Shown: in pieces, positions 42,201 through 50,655 of the stretch
How positions within the stretch are numbered: position 1 is the stretch's first letter
Layout of the letters: every line of letters begins with the position of its first letter
Assembly: GCF_000350225.1 (NCBI RefSeq)
Contig: NW_005178579.1
Span: forward strand, 1-64,000
Length of the DNA: 64,000 nucleotides
Reading direction: 5' to 3'
Origin: Chondrus crispus
Lineage: Eukaryota > Rhodophyta > Florideophyceae > Gigartinales > Gigartinaceae
Program-made: the position numbers and the translations under genes
The notes under the pieces: model-generated
The model's input: the letters and a program-made list of their open reading frames with translations, nothing else
Database searches by the model: none
Told to the model about the DNA's origin: nothing

Positions 42201-42361
42201 TAGCTCTACGCAGATTGGTAGCGGAAGAATCAGAAGGAATAGCGTCGTCGTCATCATCAGGAGCACTTGATAACGTCGAAACGCCGCCGCCATCATCAGG
42301 AGCACTTGATAACGTGGAAACGCCGCCGCCATCATCGCAAGCCGAGTCCATAGATAGTTAG
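39284..42361 (+). CDS. CBM20-GT20-HAD enzyme (trehalose-/floridoside-phosphate synthase class)
   Basis: This 1025-residue class II TPS-like bifunctional protein starts at MVRLSSQETRV, because the family-like sequence begins there and upstream residues are C-run translation. Residues about 8-100 are a CBM20 starch-binding domain (RLRIVGDHAALGGWDPLRGI, FHYKYVC). Residues about 180-680 are GT20: IGIINTDTPIP, FCKDTLWPAFHM, LIWVHDYHLMLLPYYLR, GLYLHIPWPSSEIFRMMPVR and LGFHLFDYARHFLSACVRLL. The usual SNRLP box reads LYRLPV. Residues about 700-960 are a HAD phosphatase with DYDGT (Asp708, Asp710), ILSGRG and GDDRTDEDMF. In the red alga Galdieria, TPS-like GT20-HAD enzymes make floridoside and isofloridoside, so floridoside-6-phosphate synthase/phosphatase is as likely as trehalose synthesis. 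The tail has a 13-residue tandem repeat. The stop is TAG. Confidence 0.9.
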   Translation: MVRLSSQETRVTFVVSCETRFGQRLRIVGDHAALGGWDPLRGIELTTSVGDFPIWRISVTLPAAIRFHYKYVCMAGTEEPPRAFNPNDTHGFQNVADPLVDAKVDHWEDFEENRFVDTEGGANMVVNEGVFGTLNNLDEDRVQTVARGLARQHSLSRERELEAEGRSAPASPVSIGSDQEGLIIVLYRLPVIATCDPDGKWSFAWDDDALYLTSTGLRRGLEELKIKPLWIGIINTDTPIPPADRDHISRVLLDDFNAVPVYLPQETRTKFYQGFCKDTLWPAFHMLTNVSTDGHTKRFDQESWHAYQRVNRTFSNIIVEHYEKHLIWVHDYHLMLLPYYLRIKLSGVKIGLYLHIPWPSSEIFRMMPVRNEILKGLLSATMLGFHLFDYARHFLSACVRLLNLEHEARRGSLGIEYEGRHVMIRVSHIGVDPERFNDRIGVSRLRQKAAELEAKYPGKTLIGAIDDLDIIKGIALKLIAFEDYLSTSSERVRSNVALIQVAIPKAARVNVSVRQEIRELVDKINSTYGTADHKPVLYIEQNITFDERMALYSVCDALLLTPIRDGLNLIPYEYIVSTPQGKGQLILSEFTGCSRALSSAVRVNPWNVDELRDAIDNVIQKKETRAAEIRLKHEADRKYVTLNSSSNWAESFLGDLREASESVKEVVRLGLSRGRGFRKIEFEDFTMLNARTVVKAFRESERRLFLFDYDGTLTQIESESSRMAHTWARPTEDVMRNLELLSKQKNSTVVILSGRGTATDGFHLAHMKSLGIAAEHGFYYKRPGGTEFENLAPGADLSWIEVAYRIMQLYTERTDGSYIEEKSAGLVWHYLAADPEFGTWQAKEMHDHLESILNTFNVEVVNGQGWLQVRLANVNKGNMVAQVLRDLEESPDFVLCCGDDRTDEDMFAVLAENAATKDSHLFTATVGVKPSNARFYLRSSIDVAHLIESIIEIALPGSATHVRSSTLEDMRPVALRRLVAEESEGIASSSSSGALDNVETPPPSSGALDNVETPPPSSQAESIDS
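42254..42331 (+). repeat. 39-bp tandem repeat in the C-terminal tail
   Basis: Two copies of a 39-bp unit (42254-42292, 42293-42331) with one C/G difference encode SSGALDNVETPPP twice at the disordered end of the GT20 enzyme. It is in frame, so copy-number changes would not break the gene. Confidence 0.9.
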
Positions 42362-42643
42362 ACCTCTCGAGAGGCCTGTAAAATGAAGCTCATCACTATT
42401 GGGACTAGGTAAGACACTTGTCATGAAGCATAGATCGATCATAATGTATAGGTATTCGTGCGACAATGATACTGTACATTAAGGCCGTTCGCATGAGTCG
42501 GAACGGAATGAAGATTGAAAATGCGTTCTGCTTGAACAGATTTTTGTCTGTTGAGCTGTCTAGCGGTATTTTCCTCACAGTCTCCCGGTCCTTGATGCAG
42601 CTAACTACTAGCGAAGCATTTGACCAGTCCTTGTGTGCCAAGG

Positions 42644-43639
42644 TTAGGCCTTGCAGGCTTGAGGTCGACATCTGGGGCAACAGTAAGCAATTGAGGACGA
42701 CACTCCGACCTTCAATCGCCCCAAAGACTTGCAGGCTACGTGACAACAATGCTTCCCGAATGGATTCTTCAGGCACTCATTCTTCTGAACGTTTACAAAG
42801 TACCTGGTGGACGCGCAGGTTTCACAGCAAGACTTTTCCATGAGTTGCTCTTCCCTGGATGAGTACATCCTGAAGTTTCTCCCGTCCCCAAACATAGACA
42901 TGAAGTAGGTTGGTCTGCGACCAGCGGCAGAGCTTGCAGAAAAGAATCTCGTCGTAGAATTGACTCCAGTCCGCTCGGAAGTGTCAAGGGATGATTGCAG
43001 AAGATTAAAGTCTTTGTTAATATACTGACTGAGAAGGTCGCCAACCATTTCAGAGTAGTCGTACGAGAAGCAGACCTCCCAAATATTTTGTTGCGGGGCG
43101 GGATTGATGTTTGCCCTACTCAAACATCGGACTTCTTCGTAAAACCCCTTGGCTAAATCTTCATTCATTCCGGAGGCAATCAAGTCGAGGTACATAAGCA
43201 GCATATCGAGCTCTTGCTCCTAGGCCATTACAGAATCAAGGATCAATAGAAAAATGTCAGAATCGTCCTCTTCAGTTGTTGACCGACATAGAAACCCACT
43301 CGCGAATAAACGCCTCAACTGAGTAGATGTACATACCTCCCATCTGATACATTCCGGCACTACATTTGCTTCAATCTCAGGAACGGTGAACTTTGCACAA
43401 AATGGAGTTAACGAAGACAAGGAAAATTTGCTGCTGCTGATTGCGGGTAGTGGCATTGGTAATTGCTGTAGCTCATCAACGATTTGTTTGTATCGGAGCG
43501 GAATGGCGGCGGCGACGTTGAGAAGTTTGTGTGTATCTGGGCTGAGGTGAATACTACCACATACATAGAAGTGGGCGAAAACTAGGGCAAGATGGAGCAA
43601 AAGCCTTCGGCGAAGCCCGGCTCTAGAGGCCTGTACCAT
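42644..43639 (-). CDS. Unknown secreted Cys-rich protein, with an in-frame TAG
   Basis: The ATG at 43639 opens a basic N-terminus and hydrophobic segment (LLLHLALVFAHFYVCGS) typical of a signal peptide. The frame stops at TAG (43222-43220, codon 140), then continues open in the same frame (EQELDMLLMYLDLIASGMNE) to TAA at 42644, giving 330 residues if read through. The distal part has many Cys (KSCCETCAS, GKHCCHVACKS, AYCCPRCRP), as in disulfide-rich secreted proteins. No family is recognised. It converges with the GT20 gene (283 bp between stops). That both halves share one frame and composition argues for one gene with a nonsense codon, as in calnexin. Confidence 0.55.
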
Positions 43640-44226
43640 CGCTTTGAGGGAGATAGAGTTCGTGGTGACTCGAAACTGAGACTGAAAGCGAAGCGTGGAA
43701 GGTAGCAGAAAACAGGATAGGATACTACAGAACAGATGCTGTCATGCGATGTGGAAGTTTGTCGCAATGCTGGAATCACGAGGATGTTCGTTCTTTTGCA
43801 AAGTCTTGTCAAAGCTCTATCGTCTGAACTGCTGTGTATGTAAGATAAGAGTTTCTCACTATATTGAATGTCCGCGTCCGCTCCATGCAAAACAGGCAGA
43901 CATCGCCATTCTCCAGAGCGAGATTGTTCTGTGCTGAAGTATGATTCGTGTGATGAACGGGAGCCGTTCAGCTATAAGAAGAATTCATGAATTGAAGTTG
44001 ATACCTGAATAAAGAAGGACAACGATAAAACGACGAGATAAATTTACGCCCAGATGGACGGTCGTACACAGCAACGGCGATCGGATTCATCCTTGACGCC
44101 CGTTAAGAACCTGGATACTTTATCATCCTGCCGCAAAAGTGCGATTGCAACGCTCCTTACAATATCCCCAACCTGCATTTGCCTCCCAGCAAAGTCAAGA
44201 CGACTCCTCATCTATCCGCATCTGCT
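43640..44226. other. Spacer
   Basis: No supported feature. It is the 5' flank of the secreted Cys-rich gene and the 3' flank of the malectin gene. Confidence 0.5.
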
Positions 44227-45180
44227 TTAGTCGCGAACAGTCGCATCTGGGTCTTGCAAATATGTCGCCTCCACGGGCATAGCTTTGAGTCCTCTTGAGT
44301 GCGCGCGCCCCACAGCCCTGAGCAGTGGGATATCGTGCGTCTTCGCCACGAGCTCCTCCTCATGCGCCATCACCGAAAGCAGTCGTCTAGCCGCACCGAA
44401 ACCGCCCGGTGCGCCGGGCACTGGGCCCATCGCTCCAGTCGGCGGTTGTGCGCCTGAGAGCGCACCCGGCGGCGCCTCCATCCCTGACGGCCTCGGCGCG
44501 GGAGCTCCCGGCATACCCGGGGCACCCTGGCCTTGGTGCATGGCCATCGCGGCCGGCGACTGGGCGCCCAAGGCCGCGTCGGCGGCGGGCATGGCGGTAC
44601 CATAGGTAGCGGGGTTTATCTGGGCCTGGGCGATGGCCTGATACTCCTTTCCGTTCCCCTTTGGCTGCGGGAAGCCTTCGATGATAAAGCCGGCGAGGGA
44701 GGGGTGCTGAGCGACCTGGGACAGATGGACGACGATGCCGTCTTTGGACGGGACGCCATCGAATCTCTTGCCATGTGCCGCCTGGCAGCCAGCCGTCTGA
44801 AACAGGTCGAACTTGTCCACGACTTTCGTGACGCCAGAGACGGGGGTGCCGAGCGAGATGTCGAAGACGCGCGCGCCGGCGACGCAGGCGCGGCGGAACG
44901 TCTCGGCGAAGAGCAAGGTGACGGAGTAGATGCCGTCTGGGACGGGGAGGCGTAGGGTTAGGTCGGAGGAACGCGCGAAGCGCTGCGATTGGAAGACCTC
45001 CGGTTGGTCCGTGTTTTGGATGGGGTCGCGCACGACGTTTTTGGAGAAGCCGGTCATGTCGAGGACTTGGTCCTCGCCGAGGAAGTCGCCGACGGGGCCG
45101 CCGGCTAGGTTGACTTTGAGAGAGATTTTTTGAGAGGCGGTGAGAGTGAGGAGGGAGAGAAAAAGGACTAGGGTCTTCAT
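44227..45180 (-). CDS. Malectin-domain secreted protein
   Basis: The Met at 45180 starts a signal peptide (MKTLVLFLSLLTLTAS) directly before the malectin fold; the longer frame from 45366 lacks such a start. The protein has 317 residues. Residues 18-180 are a malectin-type carbohydrate-binding domain: ISLKVNLAGGPVGDFLGEDQ, FQSQRFARSSDLTLRLPVPD, GIYSVTLLFAETF, RVFDISLGTPVSGVTKVVDK and IVVHLSQVAQHPSLAGFIIE. Malectin binds di-glucosylated N-glycans in the animal ER; plant and algal relatives act at the wall. Residues 190-290 are an Ala/Pro/Gly/Gln-rich linker (GAPGMPGAPAPRPSG). No TM segment or ER-retention signal is seen, so it is secreted or lumenal. It diverges from the RPA12-like gene (558 bp between starts). 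Confidence 0.8.
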   Translation of the reverse strand: MKTLVLFLSLLTLTASQKISLKVNLAGGPVGDFLGEDQVLDMTGFSKNVVRDPIQNTDQPEVFQSQRFARSSDLTLRLPVPDGIYSVTLLFAETFRRACVAGARVFDISLGTPVSGVTKVVDKFDLFQTAGCQAAHGKRFDGVPSKDGIVVHLSQVAQHPSLAGFIIEGFPQPKGNGKEYQAIAQAQINPATYGTAMPAADAALGAQSPAAMAMHQGQGAPGMPGAPAPRPSGMEAPPGALSGAQPPTGAMGPVPGAPGGFGAARRLLSVMAHEEELVAKTHDIPLLRAVGRAHSRGLKAMPVEATYLQDPDATVRD

Positions 45181-45429
45181 CGTGCGGGGATGGAGTGGGC
45201 GAGAGTGGTGAGCAGGGAGCTGTTCACGGCACGGCAAAGGGAAGACTTGGTAGACATGGATGCAGCTGAAGCATGAGTTGGAATTGCGCGCTTGCCATGA
45301 TACAGGAATTGCAAACGATAAGAGCGGCGATGAGTAGGGATGAATTCGAAGTTGCACCGTTTGCATGCACTCGTCTCCGCGCTTGAGGGTTGCAACGGAG
45401 GTGACCCTGCCGCCGAAAAATTTGTCATT

Positions 45430-45521
45430 AGATTAGAGTATGACTCGCGGGTAGAGATGCTCTTGAGAGCTCTTGAGAGCATCTCTACTGTACCGCGAGT
45501 CTATTCTGTATTCTCTAATCT
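45430..45521. repeat. Long imperfect foldback between divergent genes
   Basis: Three nested arm pairs share one centre: AGATTAGAG/CTCTAATCT (45430-45438, 45513-45521), GACTCGCGG/CCGCGAGTC (45442-45450, 45493-45501) and AGAGATGCTCT/AGAGCATCTCT (45453-45463, 45476-45486). The centre is a direct repeat of CTCTTGAGAG. GATCA repeats follow at 45528-45545. Confidence 0.85.
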
Positions 45522-45737
45522 AGCGTGATCAGATCAGATCAGATGAGGGCCTTGACGCCATCGAGTGGCCATCGAGTGCCCACACGTGTACCGAGGAAGA
45601 GTTTCTACGTTTTACACACACGTCGTACAGATGTAACACGTGTCTCTTCTGCCCAGGAAGAAAGGCGGTCGGTGTCCCTCCTCGATCCCCGTCGCACGGA
45701 GCGCTGGCTTGACTCTCACCCGCGTGGCCCGTCGCAC

Positions 45738-46214
45738 ATGGAAGACGTTCTCTTCTGCGCCTCATGCGGCGCCTTCCGCGAGCCGCGCAGCACGGATGGC
45801 AAAAACTTCGACTGTCCTCTCTGCAAAGCGAAAGGTGCGTCCCTGCCCCGCTCCCCCCTCCCGCGCATTGCCACGAGCAAAGAGAGACGCAAAGACTGAC
45901 GCGATGAAACACCTCGCTGCCCGCATCCGCCGACCCGTCGCGCGTGTCCAGTTCCGATCGAGGAGGTGTCAAGGAAGATCGAGGGCTCCTCCCTCGACAT
46001 CCCGATTGAGCGCTCGGAAATCCTGCTGCGCCTTTCTGGTCGCGATGAGTCTGGGAGGGGGGAGGAGGCCGTCATTGACGAGGAGTGTCCCAAGTGTAAG
46101 TATGGCAGGCTTTCCTACCATACGGCACAGCTTCGGGGTGTGGATGAGGGACAGACTATTTTTTATACCTGCTTGAACGAGCAGTGCAAGAATAAGTTCA
46201 CAGTTAATAGTTAA
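45738..46214 (+). CDS. RPA12: RNA polymerase I subunit RPA12-like, two exons
   Basis: This is the small pol I subunit with two zinc ribbons; the C-terminal one acts like TFIIS in RNA cleavage and termination. Exon 1 (45738-45834) encodes MEDVLFCASCGAFREPRSTD with CxxC, then CPLCKAK. A 117-nt intron (45835-45951) has donor AAAG|GTGCGT and acceptor TGTCCAG|TTCC, phase 1. Exon 2 (45952-46214) encodes VPIEEVSRKIEG, then EECPKCKYGRLSYHTAQLRG, VDEGQTIFYTCLNEQCKNKF, i.e. a TFIIS-type ribbon with the acidic DE of the catalytic loop. The total of 119 residues is close to the yeast length (125). The splice model joins the two ribbons in one frame and is supported by sites and protein logic only. Confidence 0.85.
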
Positions 46215-46587
46215 CTTTTATTCCAAAGGGGGTTGGGTTGGCAACGCGACAGGGGAGGCTGTTGTTATTTGTATGCGACTTCACTAGCACGGTGGGATTG
46301 GAGTGCGAGTCTATATACATGCCCCGCTGCCCCGCACGTCAGAGTACTCCGTTCTATACGACACACATCATATCGCGCTTCCTGCTAAAACGTGAGTTGA
46401 TATAATCAGGCGGTGCCAGACTGCAGCAGCGGTTCCCGCTTGGTACAAGTCATCCGTAAAACCACATCTCGTGCGCTTGCAAGCGCGTTTGTGGTCTTTT
46501 CCTAATCGTGAGGTTGGATCACATTCCGTCATTTGCGCCAATGAAATCACCGGTGAAAGTATCATGCCCTATGTAGCTATCTGGTAG
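46215..46587. other. Spacer after RPA12
   Basis: No supported feature apart from the 3' flank of RPA12. Confidence 0.5.
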
Positions 46588-47190
46588 CTACCAGATTCCG
46601 CACTGAGTTTGCCATGTAAAGGTCCACAGCGTACTCACCCACGGGCGGACGCGCTGCGAAGCGGAGAGTGAACGACGGTGTGTGAGGACGACGGTGTGTG
46701 AGGACGACCTTAAGGGTCGATGAAAACTTTTCTCTCCGTGAGCGCATGTCCACTTGCGCGTCCACTCAGTTTTGAACACGTCCTCCGGCGGCAAGCTGTT
46801 TCGAAGGCCTTTGCTGTTCAGATTGGAAACAGACCACATCGCCGTGCTACCGTACAGTCGCGCGTACGTGAGACCTGATCTGATCTTGATTTGCGCATTT
46901 TCTAATTCGAGCAACCCCGTTTTGTTGTGCTTTGATTGAAAGTCAAAGACCCCGCCACTCTTCTGAAACCAAGCGTCCCCCGTGGCGAATGATCGAATTG
47001 ACTCTTCACTTGTCAATAGATAGATGACGTGTTGCACACGGGCTGCAAATTCCCCCCGCAGGCAATCCTCAAACCTGAGGTGCAAGAAACGACTGGGACT
47101 TACGGAAAGTACACGTTCGCCGAGATTCCAAAGCCCGTGATAATGCGATGCAATACCACCTGAAGAATGCAACGGGATAATTCGACTCAT
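46588..47190 (-). CDS. Doubtful ORF, unknown
   Basis: A 200-residue ORF (MSRIIPLHSSGGIASHYHGL…) whose first 140 residues have a protein-like composition (LTSEESIRSFATGDAWFQKS). A 16-bp tandem duplication near 46675-46707 (GGTGTGTGAGGACGAC twice) lies in its 3' part, and a neighbouring frame (46765-46577) looks more protein-like after it. This suggests a frameshifted or decaying gene. No domain is recognised. Upstream - strand ORFs (47195-47727) might be further exons or pieces, but nothing supports joining them. Confidence 0.3.
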   Translation of the reverse strand: MSRIIPLHSSGGIASHYHGLWNLGERVLSVSPSRFLHLRFEDCLRGEFAARVQHVIYLLTSEESIRSFATGDAWFQKSGGVFDFQSKHNKTGLLELENAQIKIRSGLTYARLYGSTAMWSVSNLNSKGLRNSLPPEDVFKTEWTRKWTCAHGEKSFHRPLRSSSHTVVLTHRRSLSASQRVRPWVSTLWTFTWQTQCGIW

Positions 47191-47642
47191 ACTATCATAT
47201 TACATCCTGAGGGAGGCGGACGTGGTCAGGTGAAATGGCCACACGCCTTGAATCTCTGTAGCAACCCCAGACAATATTATGGGAAAGAACACTGCCTAGA
47301 ATTGGACTTGAAAGTGTGTCGGCGATTTCATTGCAACTAGATCTAGACGTTGGCAAAGAATAAACTGTTTCGATCACAAGCATAAGCTTTGATAGTACAA
47401 GAGACGAGCACTCATCACTTCCAACGGTTATGGCAACGCAGTTCTGAGCCCAAGGGCGGCGCCATCTTCTATACGAGCCGATCGTGGTTGGCGCAGGGTT
47501 TGCTTTTTTCCATTCCAAGTCAGAATTGTTTGCGCATGCGTGCGTAGGGAGCCTTTCGCCTGTTCTTTGGAAGCTGAGATATACCCTAGCGCAAGTGCGG
47601 ATGAAATCTGTTTCTCCGACAGATCGCAAATCTTAAACTGCA

Positions 47643-48668
47643 ATGCGCGGGCAATTCCAACAAGAACTGTCCCTGTCGCGAGACGCAGTTGACAACGAAA
47701 GAACCATCGGGCAAATACAACAAGCAACCGACCTCGCCGAATGGGTGAACCCCAGAGACAAGCGCTGCGGAATCAAAGAGAAGCATGAGCCCTTCCCCAC
47801 GACCGGCAACCTGCAGAGCTGCTGCCAGACGTCAGTCCTGCAGCCCTTCCCGCAGTCGCTGTCGTCAGACGGAGACAAGCTTGGATCGGTAGGTCGCGTA
47901 AATCCGTCGCAAAACCTGCAGGGTGGGGCGCGCGGCCTGGCCACCGAGAAGGCGGGACGTCAACAAGCGGGCAGCACGCTCGGCAGCGGCAAGTCTTCGG
48001 GGTACGGGAAGTCTGCGGCGGGCGTGGGCAGCAAGCCGCGGCGCGGGATGTCCGAGGAGGAGAAGATCGCAGAGCGGAACCGGAAGGGGCGGGAGCGGAG
48101 CATGCGCACGCGGCTGCGCAACGCGGGGCGGCTGAAAAGCCTGCAGGAGAACTGCGCGCACCTGCAGGTGGAGAACGGGGTGCTGCGGCAGATCGTGGTG
48201 AGCATGCGTGGCGAGTCCGAGTGGACGGTTGTGCGCGCGCTGCTGCAGAAGCTCGAGACGTGCCGGGGCAGAAGGCCGGTTGCCTACCAGTTTGCGTCAA
48301 AGGAAGCCGAGGTGGCGGCGTACCAGGGCGTCGGGCTGGGTTCCGTGGGGCTGATAGAGGTGAGGATGCAGGGTGGGGCGAGGCAGACACAGCCCGTGTC
48401 GGTCACAGAGACTAACGTGGTCGGCGGGTTTGGGGGCGGGAAGGAGCAGGATAGGGAGGATACGAGGTCGACGAATGGAGTGTCGGAGGGGGTGGGGAAG
48501 GAGAGGGGGCTGGACTTGGAAGACGAAGGGGACTTGTTCGGGTGGCTCGCGGAGATGCCGGCGGGGTTGCGTGGCGAGGAAGCGCGAGGCGCGTTGCCGC
48601 AACTAGAAAGCCTGGCGGGGTTCTCTCTGGGCGAGTTGGAAGGGCTGGTCGGCAGTACCGATGACTGA
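47643..48668 (+). CDS. bZIP-like transcription factor
   Basis: A 341-residue ORF. Residues 137-163 form a basic region (EEEKIAERNRKGRERSMRTR) followed by a short leucine zipper (RLKSLQENCAHLQVENGVLR, about 163-182). The layout resembles stramenopile/algal bZIPs (…R-R-x-R…ESLQ…L..EN..L..I). The invariant Asn of the basic region cannot be placed at the standard spacing, so DNA-binding specificity may be unusual. Residues 225-340 are Gly/Glu-rich with acidic patches (LDLEDEGDLFGWLAEM), possibly an activation domain. The N-terminal 130 residues are low complexity, so the true start could be internal. Its stop lies 54 bp from the ICMT stop in a tail-to-tail pair. Confidence 0.6.
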   Translation: MRGQFQQELSLSRDAVDNERTIGQIQQATDLAEWVNPRDKRCGIKEKHEPFPTTGNLQSCCQTSVLQPFPQSLSSDGDKLGSVGRVNPSQNLQGGARGLATEKAGRQQAGSTLGSGKSSGYGKSAAGVGSKPRRGMSEEEKIAERNRKGRERSMRTRLRNAGRLKSLQENCAHLQVENGVLRQIVVSMRGESEWTVVRALLQKLETCRGRRPVAYQFASKEAEVAAYQGVGLGSVGLIEVRMQGGARQTQPVSVTETNVVGGFGGGKEQDREDTRSTNGVSEGVGKERGLDLEDEGDLFGWLAEMPAGLRGEEARGALPQLESLAGFSLGELEGLVGSTDD

Positions 48669-48722
48669 GGCGGGGTGGGTGTCGCAAATAGAGGTGCGGT
48701 CCAGGTGGGGCGGGGGGTCGAA

Positions 48723-49313
48723 TCAGGGGATGCCGGGGATTCTTGTGGGAGTGTTCTGTCGATAAAGCTCATACTCGCGGCCGAACATGCGGACCAAGTA
48801 GTGCTCCTCGACGGGGATGCGGTGTCGAAAGAAGCGCCATGCGGCGAGCGCGAAGGCGACGGAAGAGACGAGGTTGGCGAGCAGGACCTGGGTGCCGACG
48901 GCCCACACGAACCAGCCCAGGTAGGCCGGGTGGCGCGCCCACGCGTACACGCCCTTGCGGACGAGGACGTGGGCCGGGCGGCGGGTGGTCTGGATGCGGT
49001 GGGTGAAGGAGTGGCGGGCCGTGAGCCAGGCAAGCTTGCGCAGAAGGTCGCCGGAGAAGGCTAGGACGGCGCCTAGGAGAAGGCCCGGCAGACGCAGGGT
49101 GGTTTTGAAGGCGGGGAAGAAACGCCAGGTTAGCAGGTACTCGAGCAGCGAGAGGGTCATGGCGAGGACGTAGGCCGGCGAGAACAGGAAGGAGGAACGG
49201 TCGAACTCGGCGGGCGTGTGGAACAGGACGAGGAGGACTTCGAGGGCATGGTAGACGAGGAGCGAGAGGGAGAAGAGGATAAGGGGGAGGGTAGGGGGGT
49301 CGGACAGGTGCAT
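48723..49313 (-). CDS. ICMT: Isoprenylcysteine carboxyl methyltransferase (ICMT)
   Basis: ICMT methyl-esterifies the C-terminal prenylcysteine of CaaX proteins in the ER membrane using S-adenosylmethionine. From the Met at 49313 the protein has 196 residues; the frame is open to 49358 (15 more residues) and either start is possible. Several hydrophobic helices (LPLILFSLSLLVYHALEVLL, YVLAMTLSLLEYLLTW, LPGLLLGAVLAFSGDLL) precede the conserved catalytic C-terminus: HVLVRKGVYAWARHPAYLGW, VGTQVLLANLVS, RIPVEEHYLVRMFGREYELY and NTPTRIPGIP. The RHPxYxGW and EExxL motifs match the family. It is short but within range for protist and yeast-type ICMT. It diverges from the TLC gene. Confidence 0.88.
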   Translation of the reverse strand: MHLSDPPTLPLILFSLSLLVYHALEVLLVLFHTPAEFDRSSFLFSPAYVLAMTLSLLEYLLTWRFFPAFKTTLRLPGLLLGAVLAFSGDLLRKLAWLTARHSFTHRIQTTRRPAHVLVRKGVYAWARHPAYLGWFVWAVGTQVLLANLVSSVAFALAAWRFFRHRIPVEEHYLVRMFGREYELYRQNTPTRIPGIP

Positions 49314-49827
49314 CGGGATCAATGTATGGGAGCTGGGGAGCGATGGTGGATCGTCCACGAAAGGGAAGATGGATCTGTTTAGTCCTTTGTAGTCATGTGT
49401 TGCGTGTACAGCGACCGACTAGATGCAATAAAGTACGAATAGCTTCAGCCCTGTACAGTGTACACGTAGTGCTCTTTCCGTTGTGGTGCCACCTCATACA
49501 CGTGGAAGACTATACAACGTGTATGAATGGAAAACGTGTAGAACGCGGATGACGTGGACACGTGCGACAAAGGTGACAGAGCAAACCCGAAAACAATTGC
49601 TGCGAACCAATGGAGAAGAGACATGTGGAGGCATAGGGGAAATCGCGATTGTGATTGCCGAGGCTCGGGATGGTGCCATGAGAGACTGACTGCTGGCAGT
49701 GCTGGCACCAGCACCAGCACTCGCTCGCACCTTCAACAGGGTGACCCGTCGGATGAGTACGCTGCTCCCCCACCACCTCCCCAGTCCCCGCCCCACCCGC
49801 CCCACCCGACCCACCCCCCCCATCGCC

Positions 49828-50655
49828 ATGGACGTCACATCCTTCTTCGTGGCCTCCTCCCTCTGGCACCTGACTTATCTCGCCACCTCCTCCCTCCTCA
49901 CCCACGCCCTCTCTCACCCCTCCTCGCACGCGTTCCTCCCCTCCAAGTCGGTCCGCCTCCGCCTGCAGCAAGAAGCCCCGGCCTACATCCTCTCGACCAT
50001 CCACGCCGTCATCGTCACCACGCGCGGCCTGCAGCACCTGCGCATCCTGCTGCACGCCCCGGTCCACATCCAGCTGCAGCACCCGCCGCCGGCCCTGGCC
50101 GCCTCCCTGCCGCTCGCCGTCCTCCCCTTCGCCGCCGAGACCCGCCGCGTCCTCGACACCAACATCCTCCTCGCTACCTACCTCTTCGCAGACCTGGTCC
50201 ACATCCTCCGCCAGTACCCCGCGCTCGGCGGCCTCGATACCGTCTTGCACCACCTCGCCTTCCTGTTGTGCGCCGTCGTCGCCGGCGCTTACAACCTCTG
50301 CCCGTTCATGTTCTCGTGGCTCATCATCGGCGAGGCGAGCACCCCCTTTTTGAACCTGCGCTGGTTTTTGATCCGCAGCGGCTACGGCGATGCCTGGTTC
50401 TTCCGCCCGGTACAGATGATCTTCGCTCTGCTGTTTGTCGTCACTAGGTTTTTCGTCTACGGCGCCGGCATGGCCTACCAGTTCACCATTGTCTCCGACG
50501 TGCCGGATACCGTGCCCAGGTGGGCTGTTGTCATTACCTTGGGCTCCGTCGTGGCGGGCTTCGTCCTCAACTTGACCTGGCTCAACAAAATTTGGAGGCT
50601 GGCCACTGGGGAAACGCGCAATCAACCGGAGGCTCACCGAGAGAAGGCGGCGTAG
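49828..50655 (+). CDS. TLC-domain multi-pass membrane protein (TLCD4/TMEM56-like)
   Basis: A 275-residue protein; the Met at 49828 is chosen because the preceding 43 codons are C-rich Pro/Arg/Thr leader. Hydrophobic segments and the TLC signature are clear: AYILSTIHAVIVTTRGLQHL, DTNILLATYLFADLVHILRQ, the paired histidines in LDTVLHHLAFLLCAVV, then LIIGEASTPFLNLRWFLI and IFALLFVVTRFFVYG. The E-x-S-x-P-x-x-N-x-R-W motif is typical of TLCD4-like proteins, which act in lipid handling at the ER/Golgi or plasma membrane; no catalytic role is proven for this branch. The tail is Lys/Arg/Glu-rich and cytosolic. The leader before the ATG is almost pure C/A. Confidence 0.8.
   Translation: MDVTSFFVASSLWHLTYLATSSLLTHALSHPSSHAFLPSKSVRLRLQQEAPAYILSTIHAVIVTTRGLQHLRILLHAPVHIQLQHPPPALAASLPLAVLPFAAETRRVLDTNILLATYLFADLVHILRQYPALGGLDTVLHHLAFLLCAVVAGAYNLCPFMFSWLIIGEASTPFLNLRWFLIRSGYGDAWFFRPVQMIFALLFVVTRFFVYGAGMAYQFTIVSDVPDTVPRWAVVITLGSVVAGFVLNLTWLNKIWRLATGETRNQPEAHREKAA

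Noticed and set aside
28715..43222. Reassignment of TAA/TAG to an amino acid, suggested by two in-frame stops
   Set aside because: TAA and TAG end many genes here at natural C-termini (RPA12, malectin, GT20, TLC, UBE2O-like), so the standard code is used.
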